DNA from: an uncultured Erythrobacteraceae bacterium
Lineage (GTDB): Bacteria > Pseudomonadota > Alphaproteobacteria > Sphingomonadales > Sphingomonadaceae
NCBI GenBank assembly: GCA_946482075.1
Contig: CAMLQG010000089.1
Span: 1-14,816 of the forward strand
Length of the DNA stretch: 14,816 nucleotides
Direction: 5' to 3'
How positions within the stretch are numbered: the first letter of the stretch is position 1; every line of letters starts with the position of its first letter. Shown here piece after piece: positions 4,760 through 12,091 of this stretch. The position numbers and the translations under genes are program-made. The notes beneath the pieces are model-generated. The model did not search any database. It saw only the letters and a program-made list of their open reading frames with translations, and was not told the DNA's origin.

Positions 4760-7210
4760 TCAGAAGCGATAGGTGGCCTGCAGGCGCAATTCGCGGCCGC
4801 GCGGCGTGGCGGCGTGGAGATTATCCTGCGTCTGGGCGAAGGTCGCCGAGGAGCTCACCTGGATGTAGCGCTTGTCGGCCAGGTTGCGGCCGATGAAGGC
4901 GATCTCGTAATGATCGTCTTCCGAGTAGAAGCGCACGCCGGCGTTCCACAGCGCGAAGCCCTTCTGATAGGCGAACGGCGCCTGGTTTTCCTGGGTCACG
5001 TAGCCCGACGTGTAGTTCACGTCGCCATTGATGCCGACCATCCAGCCGCTGCTGACCGGCGTGTCGAACACGAAGCCGGCATTGGCGTTCCACTTCGGCG
5101 CGCGGGGCAGGCGGACGCCCGCGAGGTCCTGGTAGCGCGAGGGAAGCGAGGTCGGATCGTCGACGCAGCCCTGGGCCACCGTCTGGCCGGTCCAGCAGCC
5201 GCCCTTGTCGAACGAGGTATACTTCGCATCATTATAGGCCACCGCTGCGTTCAGGCGCAGGCCCGGGACGGGGACATAGGCCGCCGACAGTTCGACGCCG
5301 CGAACCTTGGCATCGGCATTCGTCACGATGTAGCTGAAGGTCGCCGCGTTGAAGAGCGACTGCTGCAGGTCCTTGTACTTGTAGTTGTAGGCGGTTGCCT
5401 GGAGCAGCAGCGAATTGTTGAGCAGGCGGGCCTTGACGCCGACTTCGAAGCCTTTCGCGGTTTCGGAATCATAGGCGAACTTCGCTCCGCCGATCGCTTC
5501 TGCGCTCACCGGAACGCCGCCCGGATTGTTCACGAAGAGGTTGGTCGAAGGGAAGCCGCCGGTCTTGTAGCCGGTCTTGTAGGCGGCATAGACCATCAGG
5601 CCCGGATTGGGCTTGTAGGTCAGCGTGACTTCCGGCGAGTAGTTCGACGTCGTGGTCGACGCGGTCAGCGCTTCACCCACGGGCACGAAGCCGAATGCCG
5701 GGAAGCCCTGGCCGAAAGTGTGGATGTAGTCGTTGACCACCCGCTGCGTGCGCTTTTCCTGCGTGTAGCGGACACCGCCGGCAAGCTCGAGCTCTTCCAC
5801 GATGTTCCAGCGCAGCTGGCCGAAGGCCGACAGCGTGCGGCCGCTGGCGCGGTTGCTGTTCTTGAACGTGTCGTAACGGCCGGTCACCGGGTCTTCGCCC
5901 AGGAAGACGAGCAGGGAGTCGGTCGAGTTGCGGCGCTTCGACTTCTCGTAATAGGCGCCGAGCGTGAAGTTCAACGGGCCGTCATACGAGCTGGTCAGGC
6001 GCAGTTCCTGCGAGAAGACGTTGTTCTTCTCCGCGATGGCCGAGGTCGCGAGGCCGTAGCTCGTGAAGTCGTAATTGCTCATCTGGCCGAACTTCAGATA
6101 GAGATAGGTCGACACCGATGCGAGCGAGAGGTCGCCCATGTCGTAGTTCATGTTCAGGGTCGTCAGCATCGCGTCGACCTTGCCGTAGGGCCGGCCGCTC
6201 TCGCTGAAACCGCCATCGACCATCTCCGGCGTGATGTACTGCTTCGGCACGTTCGGGTTGTAGATCTTGTTGTCGAACTTGCAGTCCTGGTCCGGAACCG
6301 GGCCGGCGGCGGACATCGGCGCGCTGCTGATGTCGGGGTCGCAGAACTGCTGGGTCGTGGTGGCGTTGTCCTTGTGCTTGCTGCCCATGACCTTGAGGTT
6401 CGCGCTGAAATCGCTCGACGGTTCCCAGATGAGCGTCACGCGGCCCGCGATGTCGCGCGTGCCCGGGCCCCATTTGTAGCCGGCGCCGCCGGATACCGGG
6501 AAGTAGGTGGCGAATTCAGGCGGAAGCGGGGACGCGAGCGGGGTCGCCATGTTCTTGACCCAGCCGCGCATGTCGGAACCACGGATGGCGACGCGAGCCT
6601 TGAGCGTGTCCGACAGCGGGCCGCCGATCGCGGCTTCGACATATTTCTCGCGGGCTTCGAATTCGTAGCCTGCGCGGACATAGCCTTCCAGCTCGTCCGT
6701 GGGATTGGCGGAACTGATCGAGACCACGCCTGCGGGCGAGTTCTTGCCGAAGAACAGCGCCTGCGGGCCCTTGAGCACTTCGATCTGCGCCATGTCGAAC
6801 ATGGCGGTCAGCACGATCTGGCCGCGCGAGATCTGCGCGCCGTCGAGATTCACGATGACGCTCTGGTCGAAGCCGGCGTCAAGGAACGACGTGCCGAGGC
6901 CGCGGATGGAGAAAGCGGCGCCGGTGCCGCTGTCGGCCTGGGCCAGCACGACCTGCGGGGCCAGCTGCGCGATGCGGGAAAGATCGGTTACGCCGGTGCG
7001 CTGCAGTTCCTCGCCACCGATCGCGGTGACGGCCACTGGCACGTCGAGCAGCGATTCCGACTGCTTGCGCGCCGTGACGATGATTTCGCCGAGCCCGGTT
7101 CCGGGCGCGCTCGCGCCTTCCTGGTCCTGCGCGAAGGCGGCCGACCCGAAGGTCGACAGGGTAAGCGCCGTCGCCGACAACAGCAGAGGACGAGATGCGC
7201 GATAAGCCAT
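4760..7210 (-). CDS. TonB-dependent outer-membrane receptor
   Basis: 816 residues. A signal peptide (MAYRASRPLLL, cleaved after AAFA at about residue 27) is followed by a TonB box, EIIVTA (42-47). The plug domain (about 57-170) carries DVPVAVTAI, FSIRGLG and IEVLKGPQALFFGKNSPAGVVSI. The rest is a beta-barrel with alternating aromatic strands and a C-terminal ATYRF that fits BAM recognition (final phenylalanine). It takes a substrate across the outer membrane using TonB energy. The substrate is unknown. The FGKNSPAGV plug variant is common among sphingomonad receptors placed near catabolic genes, and no Fur-like site was found upstream, so an organic nutrient is more likely than a ferric siderophore; this is inference. 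The ATG at 7210 is preferred over a TTG three codons earlier because AGGGAG lies nine to ten bases upstream and the signal peptide begins there. It is divergent from the LLM gene. Confidence 0.93.
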   Translation of the reverse strand: MAYRASRPLLLSATALTLSTFGSAAFAQDQEGASAPGTGLGEIIVTARKQSESLLDVPVAVTAIGGEELQRTGVTDLSRIAQLAPQVVLAQADSGTGAAFSIRGLGTSFLDAGFDQSVIVNLDGAQISRGQIVLTAMFDMAQIEVLKGPQALFFGKNSPAGVVSISSANPTDELEGYVRAGYEFEAREKYVEAAIGGPLSDTLKARVAIRGSDMRGWVKNMATPLASPLPPEFATYFPVSGGAGYKWGPGTRDIAGRVTLIWEPSSDFSANLKVMGSKHKDNATTTQQFCDPDISSAPMSAAGPVPDQDCKFDNKIYNPNVPKQYITPEMVDGGFSESGRPYGKVDAMLTTLNMNYDMGDLSLASVSTYLYLKFGQMSNYDFTSYGLATSAIAEKNNVFSQELRLTSSYDGPLNFTLGAYYEKSKRRNSTDSLLVFLGEDPVTGRYDTFKNSNRASGRTLSAFGQLRWNIVEELELAGGVRYTQEKRTQRVVNDYIHTFGQGFPAFGFVPVGEALTASTTTSNYSPEVTLTYKPNPGLMVYAAYKTGYKTGGFPSTNLFVNNPGGVPVSAEAIGGAKFAYDSETAKGFEVGVKARLLNNSLLLQATAYNYKYKDLQQSLFNAATFSYIVTNADAKVRGVELSAAYVPVPGLRLNAAVAYNDAKYTSFDKGGCWTGQTVAQGCVDDPTSLPSRYQDLAGVRLPRAPKWNANAGFVFDTPVSSGWMVGINGDVNYTSGYVTQENQAPFAYQKGFALWNAGVRFYSEDDHYEIAFIGRNLADKRYIQVSSSATFAQTQDNLHAATPRGRELRLQATYRF

Positions 7211-7527
7211 AGGTATCAACTCCCTGTAAACGCAATAGTTTGAAATCCGCCTGTTGAAATCCAGGCGATCAACGCGCCGCCGCTAGCATAATCGGTCCGT
7301 GGGATGATTATTCGTTACGAGATGAAAATTGATTGTGGATGCATCGCATATGATTGTTGCTCAGTGGCAACAGATCATGACTCGTCTCTCGCTGCATGAG
7401 TTTTGAAACCGGCCCCGAATAGATCGAAGCCCCTCTTGGCGACGCGATAGGGTTGAGGCACAGCCTACATGCGGCGGGTCCGATCGGTCGGGTTCGACGG
7501 GCAGCAAGAAGACGAGGACTGGGACGG
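7211..7527. promoter_or_regulatory. divergent control region, TonB receptor / LLM oxidoreductase
   Basis: This 317-bp gap should hold both promoters. Visible structure: a hairpin CGCCTG (7248-7253) / CAGGCG (7262-7267) in the receptor 5' leader; a -10-like TATGCT on the minus strand within GATTATGCTAGC (about 7284-7295); two TGATTGT copies at 7330-7336 and 7351-7357, 21 bp apart, with the palindrome GATGCATC (7338-7345) between them; and the inverted repeat TGTTGC (7355-7360) / GCAACA (7367-7372). The 21-bp phasing and central symmetry look like operator architecture. The likely binder is the TetR protein encoded at 9770-10507 or an off-window regulator. No Fur-like site was seen. Confidence 0.4.
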
Positions 7528-8415
7528 ATGGAATTCTGGAATCTGCTGGCGTTCGTGGAAGACGAGCAATTGCTGGAGGCCGCCAAGGCCGTGGAGGAAT
7601 TCGGCTTCCACACGGTGGGCGTGTCGGATCACCTGTTCATTCCCGAGGAGATCCACTCGCCCTATCCGGGCTCGAAGGGAGAGAATTCGAAGCCCTTCTT
7701 CACGATCGAGCAGAAGTGGTCCTTCCCTGATCCCTTCGTCGCCCTCGGCATGATTGCGGCGTCGACGCAGCGCATCAAGCTCTACCAGAGCATCTACATC
7801 ATGCCCGTGCGCAACCCCATCGAAGTGGCAAAGGCCACCGGCACGCTGGCGACGCTGGCGCCTGACCGGCTCTATCTCTGCCCGGCCGTGGGCTGGATGA
7901 AGGACGAATTCGACGTTTATGGCGTGGAATTCTCCAAGCGCGGCAAGCGTGCGGACGAGATGATCGAGGTCCTGCGCAAGCTGTGGAGCGGCGAGATCGT
8001 CGAACATCATGGCGAGTTCTTCGATTTCCCGCGCATGCGATCGATGCCGTGCCCCGGGAATGTCCCGATTATCGCCGCGGGTCCGAGCGAGCCGGTCATG
8101 CGTCGTGCGGCCACCTTGTGCGACGGCTGGATGGACGCGCTGACGGACTTCGCGACGCTGCCCGATCGGCTGGCCAAGCTGAAGCAGATGCGGGCCGAGG
8201 CAGGTCGCGAGAGCGAGCCGTTCGAGATCGTGATCATCCCCGGCGCGCAGATGGACGGCACGCTGTCGGTGGATGACCTCAAGCGAGCCGAAGATATGGG
8301 CGTCACGGCGATGCAGTTCCAGCCGCCCTTCTTCTATTTCGGCAAACGCTCCTCCCTCGACGAGAAAAAACGCCTCTGGGAAGATTTCGCCGAAAAGATC
8401 ATGCGCCACTTCTGA
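7528..8415 (+). CDS. LLM-class flavin-dependent oxidoreductase (TIGR03619-like)
   Basis: 295 residues, a single luciferase-like TIM barrel. Landmarks: MEFWNLLAFVEDEQLLEAAKAVEEFGF at the first strand and helix; VSDHLFIP; an insertion rich in aromatic residues (SPYPGSKGENSKPFFTIEQKW); TQRIKLYQSIYIMPVRNPIEVAKATGTL (about 81-107); LCPAVGWMKDEFDVYGVEFSKRGKRADEMIEVLRKLW (about 118-153); and the phosphate-binding region IIAAGPSEPVMRRAATLCDGWM. This matches the family named after Rv2161c. Members use F420 or FMN to oxidise or monooxygenate organic substrates; the cofactor cannot be told from sequence. The ATG at 7528 is chosen because GAGG lies ten bases upstream and the barrel begins there; the in-frame extension to 7453 is arginine-rich and not family-like. 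It is divergent from the TonB receptor and convergent on the first DUF1214 gene, 18 bp away. Confidence 0.9.
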   Translation: MEFWNLLAFVEDEQLLEAAKAVEEFGFHTVGVSDHLFIPEEIHSPYPGSKGENSKPFFTIEQKWSFPDPFVALGMIAASTQRIKLYQSIYIMPVRNPIEVAKATGTLATLAPDRLYLCPAVGWMKDEFDVYGVEFSKRGKRADEMIEVLRKLWSGEIVEHHGEFFDFPRMRSMPCPGNVPIIAAGPSEPVMRRAATLCDGWMDALTDFATLPDRLAKLKQMRAEAGRESEPFEIVIIPGAQMDGTLSVDDLKRAEDMGVTAMQFQPPFFYFGKRSSLDEKKRLWEDFAEKIMRHF

Positions 8416-8421
8416 GCCGAA

Positions 8422-8449
8422 GCGGCGGCGGGCTCACCACCGCCGCCGC
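8422..8449. terminator. GC hairpin between convergent LLM and DUF1214 genes
   Basis: GCGGCGGCGG (8422-8431) pairs perfectly with CCGCCGCCGC (8440-8449) around an 8-base loop. Part of it lies inside the DUF1214 end, where it encodes the final RRRW. No U-tract follows on either strand. It may act as a bidirectional barrier for the two converging transcripts, or may just reflect the arginine codons. Confidence 0.4.
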
Positions 8450-9609
8450 ATCTGCGCCCCGATGCGGCGCGCGCGCATCAGGTCCAGCCGTTCTTCCGCG
8501 GACACGGTCGGCGTGTCGGCCGGCAAATGTCGGCGCAACTCGGCAAGCTTGATCCGCTTCAGGGTGGGCACGGGCGCAGAGCTGCATTGCAGCCAGCGGC
8601 CGAAAATCGTGCCTTCGGTGAAACCGCCCGTGTCCAGCCAGTTATGGACTCCCGGATCGACATGCGCGATCACGCCGCGATAATGCCCGTCGCTGTCGAG
8701 CCTGGCATAGTGGCCATTGGTGCTGGCCTGGCGATACACATATTCGACCGCGTTGAAATAGGGGTCGTTCATCTGGATGTTCCAATAGGGCCGCACTTCG
8801 GGCATCTCGGTTTCCAGGATCAGCGCCTCGTCCTCGTCCACCTCGAACTTGGCGAACCAGTATTCCTGGTTCGGCATGCCCTGCATGTTGGTATACCGTT
8901 CGTGGCGGAATATGTTGGTGCCGACTTCCTCCACGAACTTGTTCTGCATGTCGAACCACAGCCGGCTGAACCGCTCGGGCAGGGTGAGTGCGCGTTCCAG
9001 CCGCTCGTGGATTTCCTCGATCCCCATGCGGCGCTTCTGCAGCGGCGCGTTGAGGCATTCGATCGCCATTCGCGGATCGATCTCATTGCCCCAGTCATAG
9101 GAGCGCAGGCGGACGATGACGTGGTCCACGCGCGGGTCGAGCTGGTACCAGTGGCCGGCATGGCCGGCGGGCTTCCGCGTCCCGAAGAAGATCTCGAAGG
9201 TGCCGTCTTCGCGGACCGGGATCTCCTTGTCGTCGATATATCCGGTACTGCCTGCGGGCGGTTCGACCATGCCGATCATGTCGTGGCCGAACAGGAAGTT
9301 GACCATGTGCATCGTCCCTCGCGTACCGACGATGCGATAGGTGCGCGCGGCATCCAGCGGCGCGTAGTAATAGACGTCGTCCGGATTGGGCTGGAGCAGG
9401 AAGACCGAGTTCCACAGCGGCATGAATTCCGGATGCTCGGCGTTCGACTGGAAATATTGGAAATAGGCGTAGGCGATGCTCATGATCATCTGCCGGTAGA
9501 GGTCCGCCCGGTAATGGTCGTCATCCGGCTTCCAGGTCTTCCCGATCAGATCGCCTGCGGGGCGCAGCAGGTCGAGATAATGGCTCCAGTCGCGCAGGCT
9601 GGACGTCAT
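8434..9609 (-). CDS. DUF1214 domain protein, paralogue 1
   Basis: 391 residues, cytoplasmic (no signal peptide or membrane segment). The N-terminal 60 percent has no name I recognise: RDWSHYLDLLRPAGDLIGKTWKP, then an aromatic-rich block of 30-40 residues (AYFQYFQSNAEHPEFMPLW, then LLQPNPDDVYYYAPLD), then RGTMHMVNF and VIVRLRSYDWGNEID. The C-terminal DUF1214 domain (about 270-380) is clear: PYWNIQMNDPYFNAVEYVYRQ, NGHYARLDSDG, HVDPGVHNWLDTGGF and EGTIFGRW. No reaction is established; such proteins often stand beside oxidoreductases and sulfotransferases in catabolic clusters. AGAGGAAA lies just upstream of the ATG. It faces away from a close paralogue at 10894-12075 across the TetR gene, and shares a 92-bp perfectly identical DNA block with it (9365-9456 here). 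Confidence 0.85.
   Translation of the reverse strand: MTSSLRDWSHYLDLLRPAGDLIGKTWKPDDDHYRADLYRQMIMSIAYAYFQYFQSNAEHPEFMPLWNSVFLLQPNPDDVYYYAPLDAARTYRIVGTRGTMHMVNFLFGHDMIGMVEPPAGSTGYIDDKEIPVREDGTFEIFFGTRKPAGHAGHWYQLDPRVDHVIVRLRSYDWGNEIDPRMAIECLNAPLQKRRMGIEEIHERLERALTLPERFSRLWFDMQNKFVEEVGTNIFRHERYTNMQGMPNQEYWFAKFEVDEDEALILETEMPEVRPYWNIQMNDPYFNAVEYVYRQASTNGHYARLDSDGHYRGVIAHVDPGVHNWLDTGGFTEGTIFGRWLQCSSAPVPTLKRIKLAELRRHLPADTPTVSAEERLDLMRARRIGAQMRRRW
9365..9456 (-). repeat. left copy of a 92-bp perfect inverted repeat
   Basis: This segment is the exact reverse complement of 11050-11141. It covers codons 52-82 of DUF1214 paralogue 1 and matches codons 53-83 of paralogue 2 in the same phase. Immediately outside it the two genes differ at about 14 percent of bases on the start-codon side and roughly 20 percent on the other side. 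Alignment was done base by base by eye. Confidence 0.85.
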
Positions 9610-9669
9610 GGCTTTTCCTCTCCGATGGCATTGCGTTTCGGACCGCAGGATTTCCTGGCTTCGCGCGCC

Positions 9670-9684
9670 CATGCAAGCATGCAA
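9670..9684. promoter_or_regulatory. tandem CATGCAA repeat upstream of DUF1214 paralogue 1
   Basis: CATGCAA-G-CATGCAA at 9670-9684 is a tight direct repeat with 8-bp period, 61 bp upstream of the start codon at 9609, with AT-rich AAATTTGA on its far side. It sits where a promoter or operator is expected. No clear -35/-10 pair could be assigned. Confidence 0.3.
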
Positions 9685-9742
9685 ATTTGATGGCTCGCCC
9701 GAAACTTCCTAAATTCGGATCGGGCTGCTGCGCCAGACAAGA

Positions 9743-9762
9743 CGGGCCTGACGACAGGCCCG
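9743..9762 (-). terminator. terminator hairpin of the TetR gene
   Basis: CGGGCCTG (9743-9750) pairs with CAGGCCCG (9755-9762), an 8-bp stem with a 4-base loop, starting about 7 bp beyond the TetR stop. On the minus strand it is followed by TCTTGTCT, a modest T-rich tail. It separates TetR from the co-oriented DUF1214 gene downstream. Confidence 0.6.
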
Positions 9763-9769
9763 CTGGGCG

Positions 9770-10507
9770 TCAGGCCAACAAGGGAGCCGTACCTTCGGAA
9801 CACCGCTGGCGATTGGCTGGGTCGCACAGCCACCGTTCGATCTCGCGAGCCTTCTCGGGCACCAGGATGCCGAGCAGGATTGTGCCGTTCCCCAGCACGA
9901 GTTTCTCGTAGAGCTGGGACAGATCGTCATTCTCCGCCCATTCCAGCAGGCCGAACGTGTTCACATAGGCGATTTGTTCGGCCGCGATGCGCGGATTGAC
10001 GCAAGGCTTGAGGAGGTTGCGGCGGGCCATCGCGTTCAGCATCTGGGTCTTCAGATCGATGCCGAACTTCATCAGGGAATCGCGCAGCGGCTGCCTGGGC
10101 GAGAAGGTAGTGAACATGAATTCCCGCAGGAAATCGGGCCGCTCCAGCGCGCTCTGATAATAGGCGATGGCCAGCATCAGGAAAGCGGCGGGATTTCGTG
10201 TTTGCCGCAGCGCATGGGAATCGATCATCAGCGTATGTTCGTTGAGCGCGGTACGCAGCAGATCCACCTTGCAGCCGAAGCTGTTATGGATCGTCTGCGC
10301 CGTCAGGCTGCACGCTTCCGAGACGGAGCGGATCGTGAATCTCTGATGTCCATCCGCGGCGAGCAGGCGACGGGTGGCCGCGAGGATTTCCGCGCGGCGG
10401 CGGTGCTGCGCGTTGAAATCTCCGCTAGCTTCAGAACTGCCGCTCAGCTTCAACCCCATGACAGCCTGAAAGGGATCGGGCGCTCCTGTCGAGACTACCA
10501 TCTCCAT
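9770..10507 (-). CDS. TetR/AcrR family transcriptional regulator
   Basis: 245 residues. A 33-residue N-terminal extension of low complexity precedes the helix-turn-helix domain (about 36-90): HRRRAEILAATRRLLAADG, then FTIRSVSEACSLTAQTIHNSFGCKVDLLRTALNEH. The usual Y-x-H/Y-F of the recognition helix is IHNSF here, and the common lysine is kept in GCK. The C-terminal helical ligand domain follows (YYQSALERPDFLREFMFTTFSPRQ and so on) and has no recognisable ligand signature. As a dimer it probably represses the flanking DUF1214 genes, and perhaps the receptor and LLM genes, until a pathway ligand binds; this is inferred from position. The start is supported by GGAGAGG five to seven bases upstream. 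It lies between the two diverging DUF1214 paralogues, inside the segment bounded by the 92-bp inverted repeat. Confidence 0.9.
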   Translation of the reverse strand: MEMVVSTGAPDPFQAVMGLKLSGSSEASGDFNAQHRRRAEILAATRRLLAADGHQRFTIRSVSEACSLTAQTIHNSFGCKVDLLRTALNEHTLMIDSHALRQTRNPAAFLMLAIAYYQSALERPDFLREFMFTTFSPRQPLRDSLMKFGIDLKTQMLNAMARRNLLKPCVNPRIAAEQIAYVNTFGLLEWAENDDLSQLYEKLVLGNGTILLGILVPEKAREIERWLCDPANRQRCSEGTAPLLA

Positions 10508-10844
10508 TCGTACCTCTCCATGCCGTCACCGGCTCTGGCGGGAAGTATCAATTCCCGGCTCGTTCTCTTCTGGATTGCTGCAGTATGTCGACAGGCCTTG
10601 CCTGCAAAGTCAAGCAGCGGGGGCTCAACGCTCAGCTTTTGATGCGCGGGCCCCAATATCAAAGTTTTCGCGATGATAATGATGGCATCACGTTATTTGG
10701 GGCTGTTACCTCGCATCCAGCGAGTGTTCGGGCAGTCAGTTCGCGTTCTGTCGCTTGCGTATCGGGGCGATGTTCCCGACGATGATGCTTGCGGTCGGCC
10801 GAGTCTTCGATGTCGTGCTGGATTGAAATGATCATCCGCCAACG
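10508..10844. promoter_or_regulatory. divergent control region, TetR / DUF1214 operon
   Basis: This is most of the 386-bp gap. Candidate operators, all by eye: CAGGC-CTT-GCCTG at 10592-10604, 85 bp upstream of the TetR start; TGATG-G-CATCA at 10680-10690, lying inside a wider inverted repeat GCCCCAA (10650-10656) / TTGGGGC (10697-10703); and TCGGG/CCCGA around 10762-10779. The first has the spaced-palindrome form often bound by TetR dimers. Promoter boxes are not clear. An open frame continuing the DUF1214 gene back to 10789 exists but lacks a ribosome-binding site. Confidence 0.4.
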
Positions 10845-10886
10845 CTCCCAAGGGGGTAGGGTGGGAAATGGTCGACGAGTTGGGAG
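10845..10886 (+). promoter_or_regulatory. possible hairpin hiding the ribosome-binding site of DUF1214 paralogue 2
   Basis: CTCCCAA (10845-10851) can pair perfectly with TTGGGAG (10880-10886), and the latter is most of the Shine-Dalgarno sequence GGGAGAG of the gene starting at 10894. The 28-base loop is G-rich. It could tune translation, or the match may be chance. Confidence 0.3.
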
Positions 10887-10893
10887 AGTTTGG

Positions 10894-12075
10894 ATGCCGG
10901 GCGAGCTTGAGAGCTGGGATGCGTATGTTGATCTGCTGAAGCCGGCGGGGACGGACCTGCTGCAGCTGTTGTGGAAGCCGGAGGACGAGCATTACCGGGC
11001 GGATCTGTACCGCCAGCTGGTGATGAACATCTCCTACGCCTATTTCCAGTATTTCCAGTCGAACGCCGAGCATCCGGAATTCATGCCGCTGTGGAACTCG
11101 GTCTTCCTGCTCCAGCCCAATCCGGACGACGTCTATTACTATGCGCCGCTCGACGGCACGAAACGCTACCGCATCGTGGGCGACCGGGGCACGATCCACA
11201 TGGTCAATTTCCAGTTCGGCCATGGCATGATGGGCATGGTCGAGGAAGTCGGCCAGCAGCATTCGAGCTATCTCGACGACGAGGAGATCGAGGTCGGGCC
11301 GGACGGCAGGTTCGAGATCCTGCTGTCGGCCAGCGAGCCGGAGCCGGGCTATCAGGGCACCTGGCACCGGATTCAGGAGGATGTCGACTATGTGATCGTG
11401 CGGATGCGGTCCTACGACTGGGGCAACGAGGTCGACACGCGCATGGCGATCGAATGCCTCGATGCGCCGCTCCAGAAGCGCCGCATGCCGATCCCGGAGA
11501 TCGACGAGCGGCTGAGAGGCGCGCTGACCCTGTCGGAACGGCTGTGCAAGCTGTTCTACGGCTTCCAGAACCGCACGCTGGCGCGTTCGGGCAAGAACAG
11601 GTTCGAGTTCGAGACCTATCAGGGGGTGGGGCTGGTCAAGCAGGTCTACTGGAACGCGGTGTTCGAGGTCGAGGAGGACGAGGCGCTGATCATCGAGACC
11701 GAGCTGCCCGCGGTCCGGCGCTATTGGAACATCCAGGTCAACGATCCCTATTTCAACCAGGTCGAGTTCGTCTACCGCCAGGCCAGCCTCAACGGGCACC
11801 AGGCGCGGATCGACAGCGACGGGAAGTTCCGCGCGGTGCTGTCGCACAGCGATCCGGGAATCCACAACTGGCTCGACACGGGCGGGTTCCGGGAAGGGAC
11901 GCTGTTCGGCCGCTGGACCCAATGCGACAGCTGGCCGATGCCCGAAGCCAGGCTCGTCAAGCTCGCCGACATCCGCAACCATCTGCCCGCCGACACGCCG
12001 GTGGTGAGCGAGGAGGAGAGGCGCGAGGCGCTGGTCAAGCGCCGCATCGGCGCGCAGCTCCGGCGGCGCTGGTAA
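10894..12075 (+). CDS. DUF1214 domain protein, paralogue 2
   Basis: 393 residues, same architecture as the protein at 8434-9609. N-terminal ESWDAYVDLLKPAGTDLLQLLWKP leads into the shared aromatic block (AYFQYFQSNAEHPEFMPLW, then LLQPNPDDVYYYAPLD, identical over about 40 residues). RGTIHMVNF and VIVRMRSYDWGNEVD follow, then the DUF1214 domain with YWNIQVNDPYFNQVEFVYRQ, NGHQARIDSDG, HSDPGIHNWLDTGGF and EGTLFGRW, ending IGAQLRRRW. The two proteins look about two-thirds identical overall. The function is unknown. The ATG at 10894 is chosen because GGGAGAG lies five bases upstream and the sequence aligns there with paralogue 1. It is the first gene of a tight operon with a sulfotransferase (16 bp downstream) and an alcohol dehydrogenase, so it probably works in the same pathway. 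Confidence 0.86.
   Translation: MPGELESWDAYVDLLKPAGTDLLQLLWKPEDEHYRADLYRQLVMNISYAYFQYFQSNAEHPEFMPLWNSVFLLQPNPDDVYYYAPLDGTKRYRIVGDRGTIHMVNFQFGHGMMGMVEEVGQQHSSYLDDEEIEVGPDGRFEILLSASEPEPGYQGTWHRIQEDVDYVIVRMRSYDWGNEVDTRMAIECLDAPLQKRRMPIPEIDERLRGALTLSERLCKLFYGFQNRTLARSGKNRFEFETYQGVGLVKQVYWNAVFEVEEDEALIIETELPAVRRYWNIQVNDPYFNQVEFVYRQASLNGHQARIDSDGKFRAVLSHSDPGIHNWLDTGGFREGTLFGRWTQCDSWPMPEARLVKLADIRNHLPADTPVVSEEERREALVKRRIGAQLRRRW
11050..11141 (+). repeat. right copy of the 92-bp perfect inverted repeat
   Basis: Exact reverse complement of 9365-9456. It encodes codons 53-83 of DUF1214 paralogue 2. The first mismatches are at 11049 and 11142, both synonymous third positions; the third positions inside are all identical, which protein-level selection alone does not explain. 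Confidence 0.85.
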
Positions 12076-12091
12076 GCGAAGGGGAAGGGGG

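Noticed and set aside
4718..7243. 841-codon open frame on the plus strand opposite the TonB receptor
   Set aside because: It is the antisense of a clear receptor gene. The translation is arginine/valine/alanine-rich without domain motifs and has no ribosome-binding site; high-GC codon bias creates such frames.
7453..7527. N-terminal extension of the LLM oxidoreductase
   Set aside because: The 25 extra residues are arginine-rich and not part of the barrel, and the ATG at 7528 has its own GAGG site.
10668..10690. Fur-like sequence GATGATAATGATGGCATCA before the DUF1214 operon
   Set aside because: Only the left half (GATAATGAT) matches the Fur consensus; the right half shows no agreement, so it is listed only as a TGATG-G-CATCA palindrome.
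10789..10893. N-terminal extension of DUF1214 paralogue 2
   Set aside because: It has no counterpart in paralogue 1 and no ribosome-binding site, while the ATG at 10894 has GGGAGAG at good spacing.
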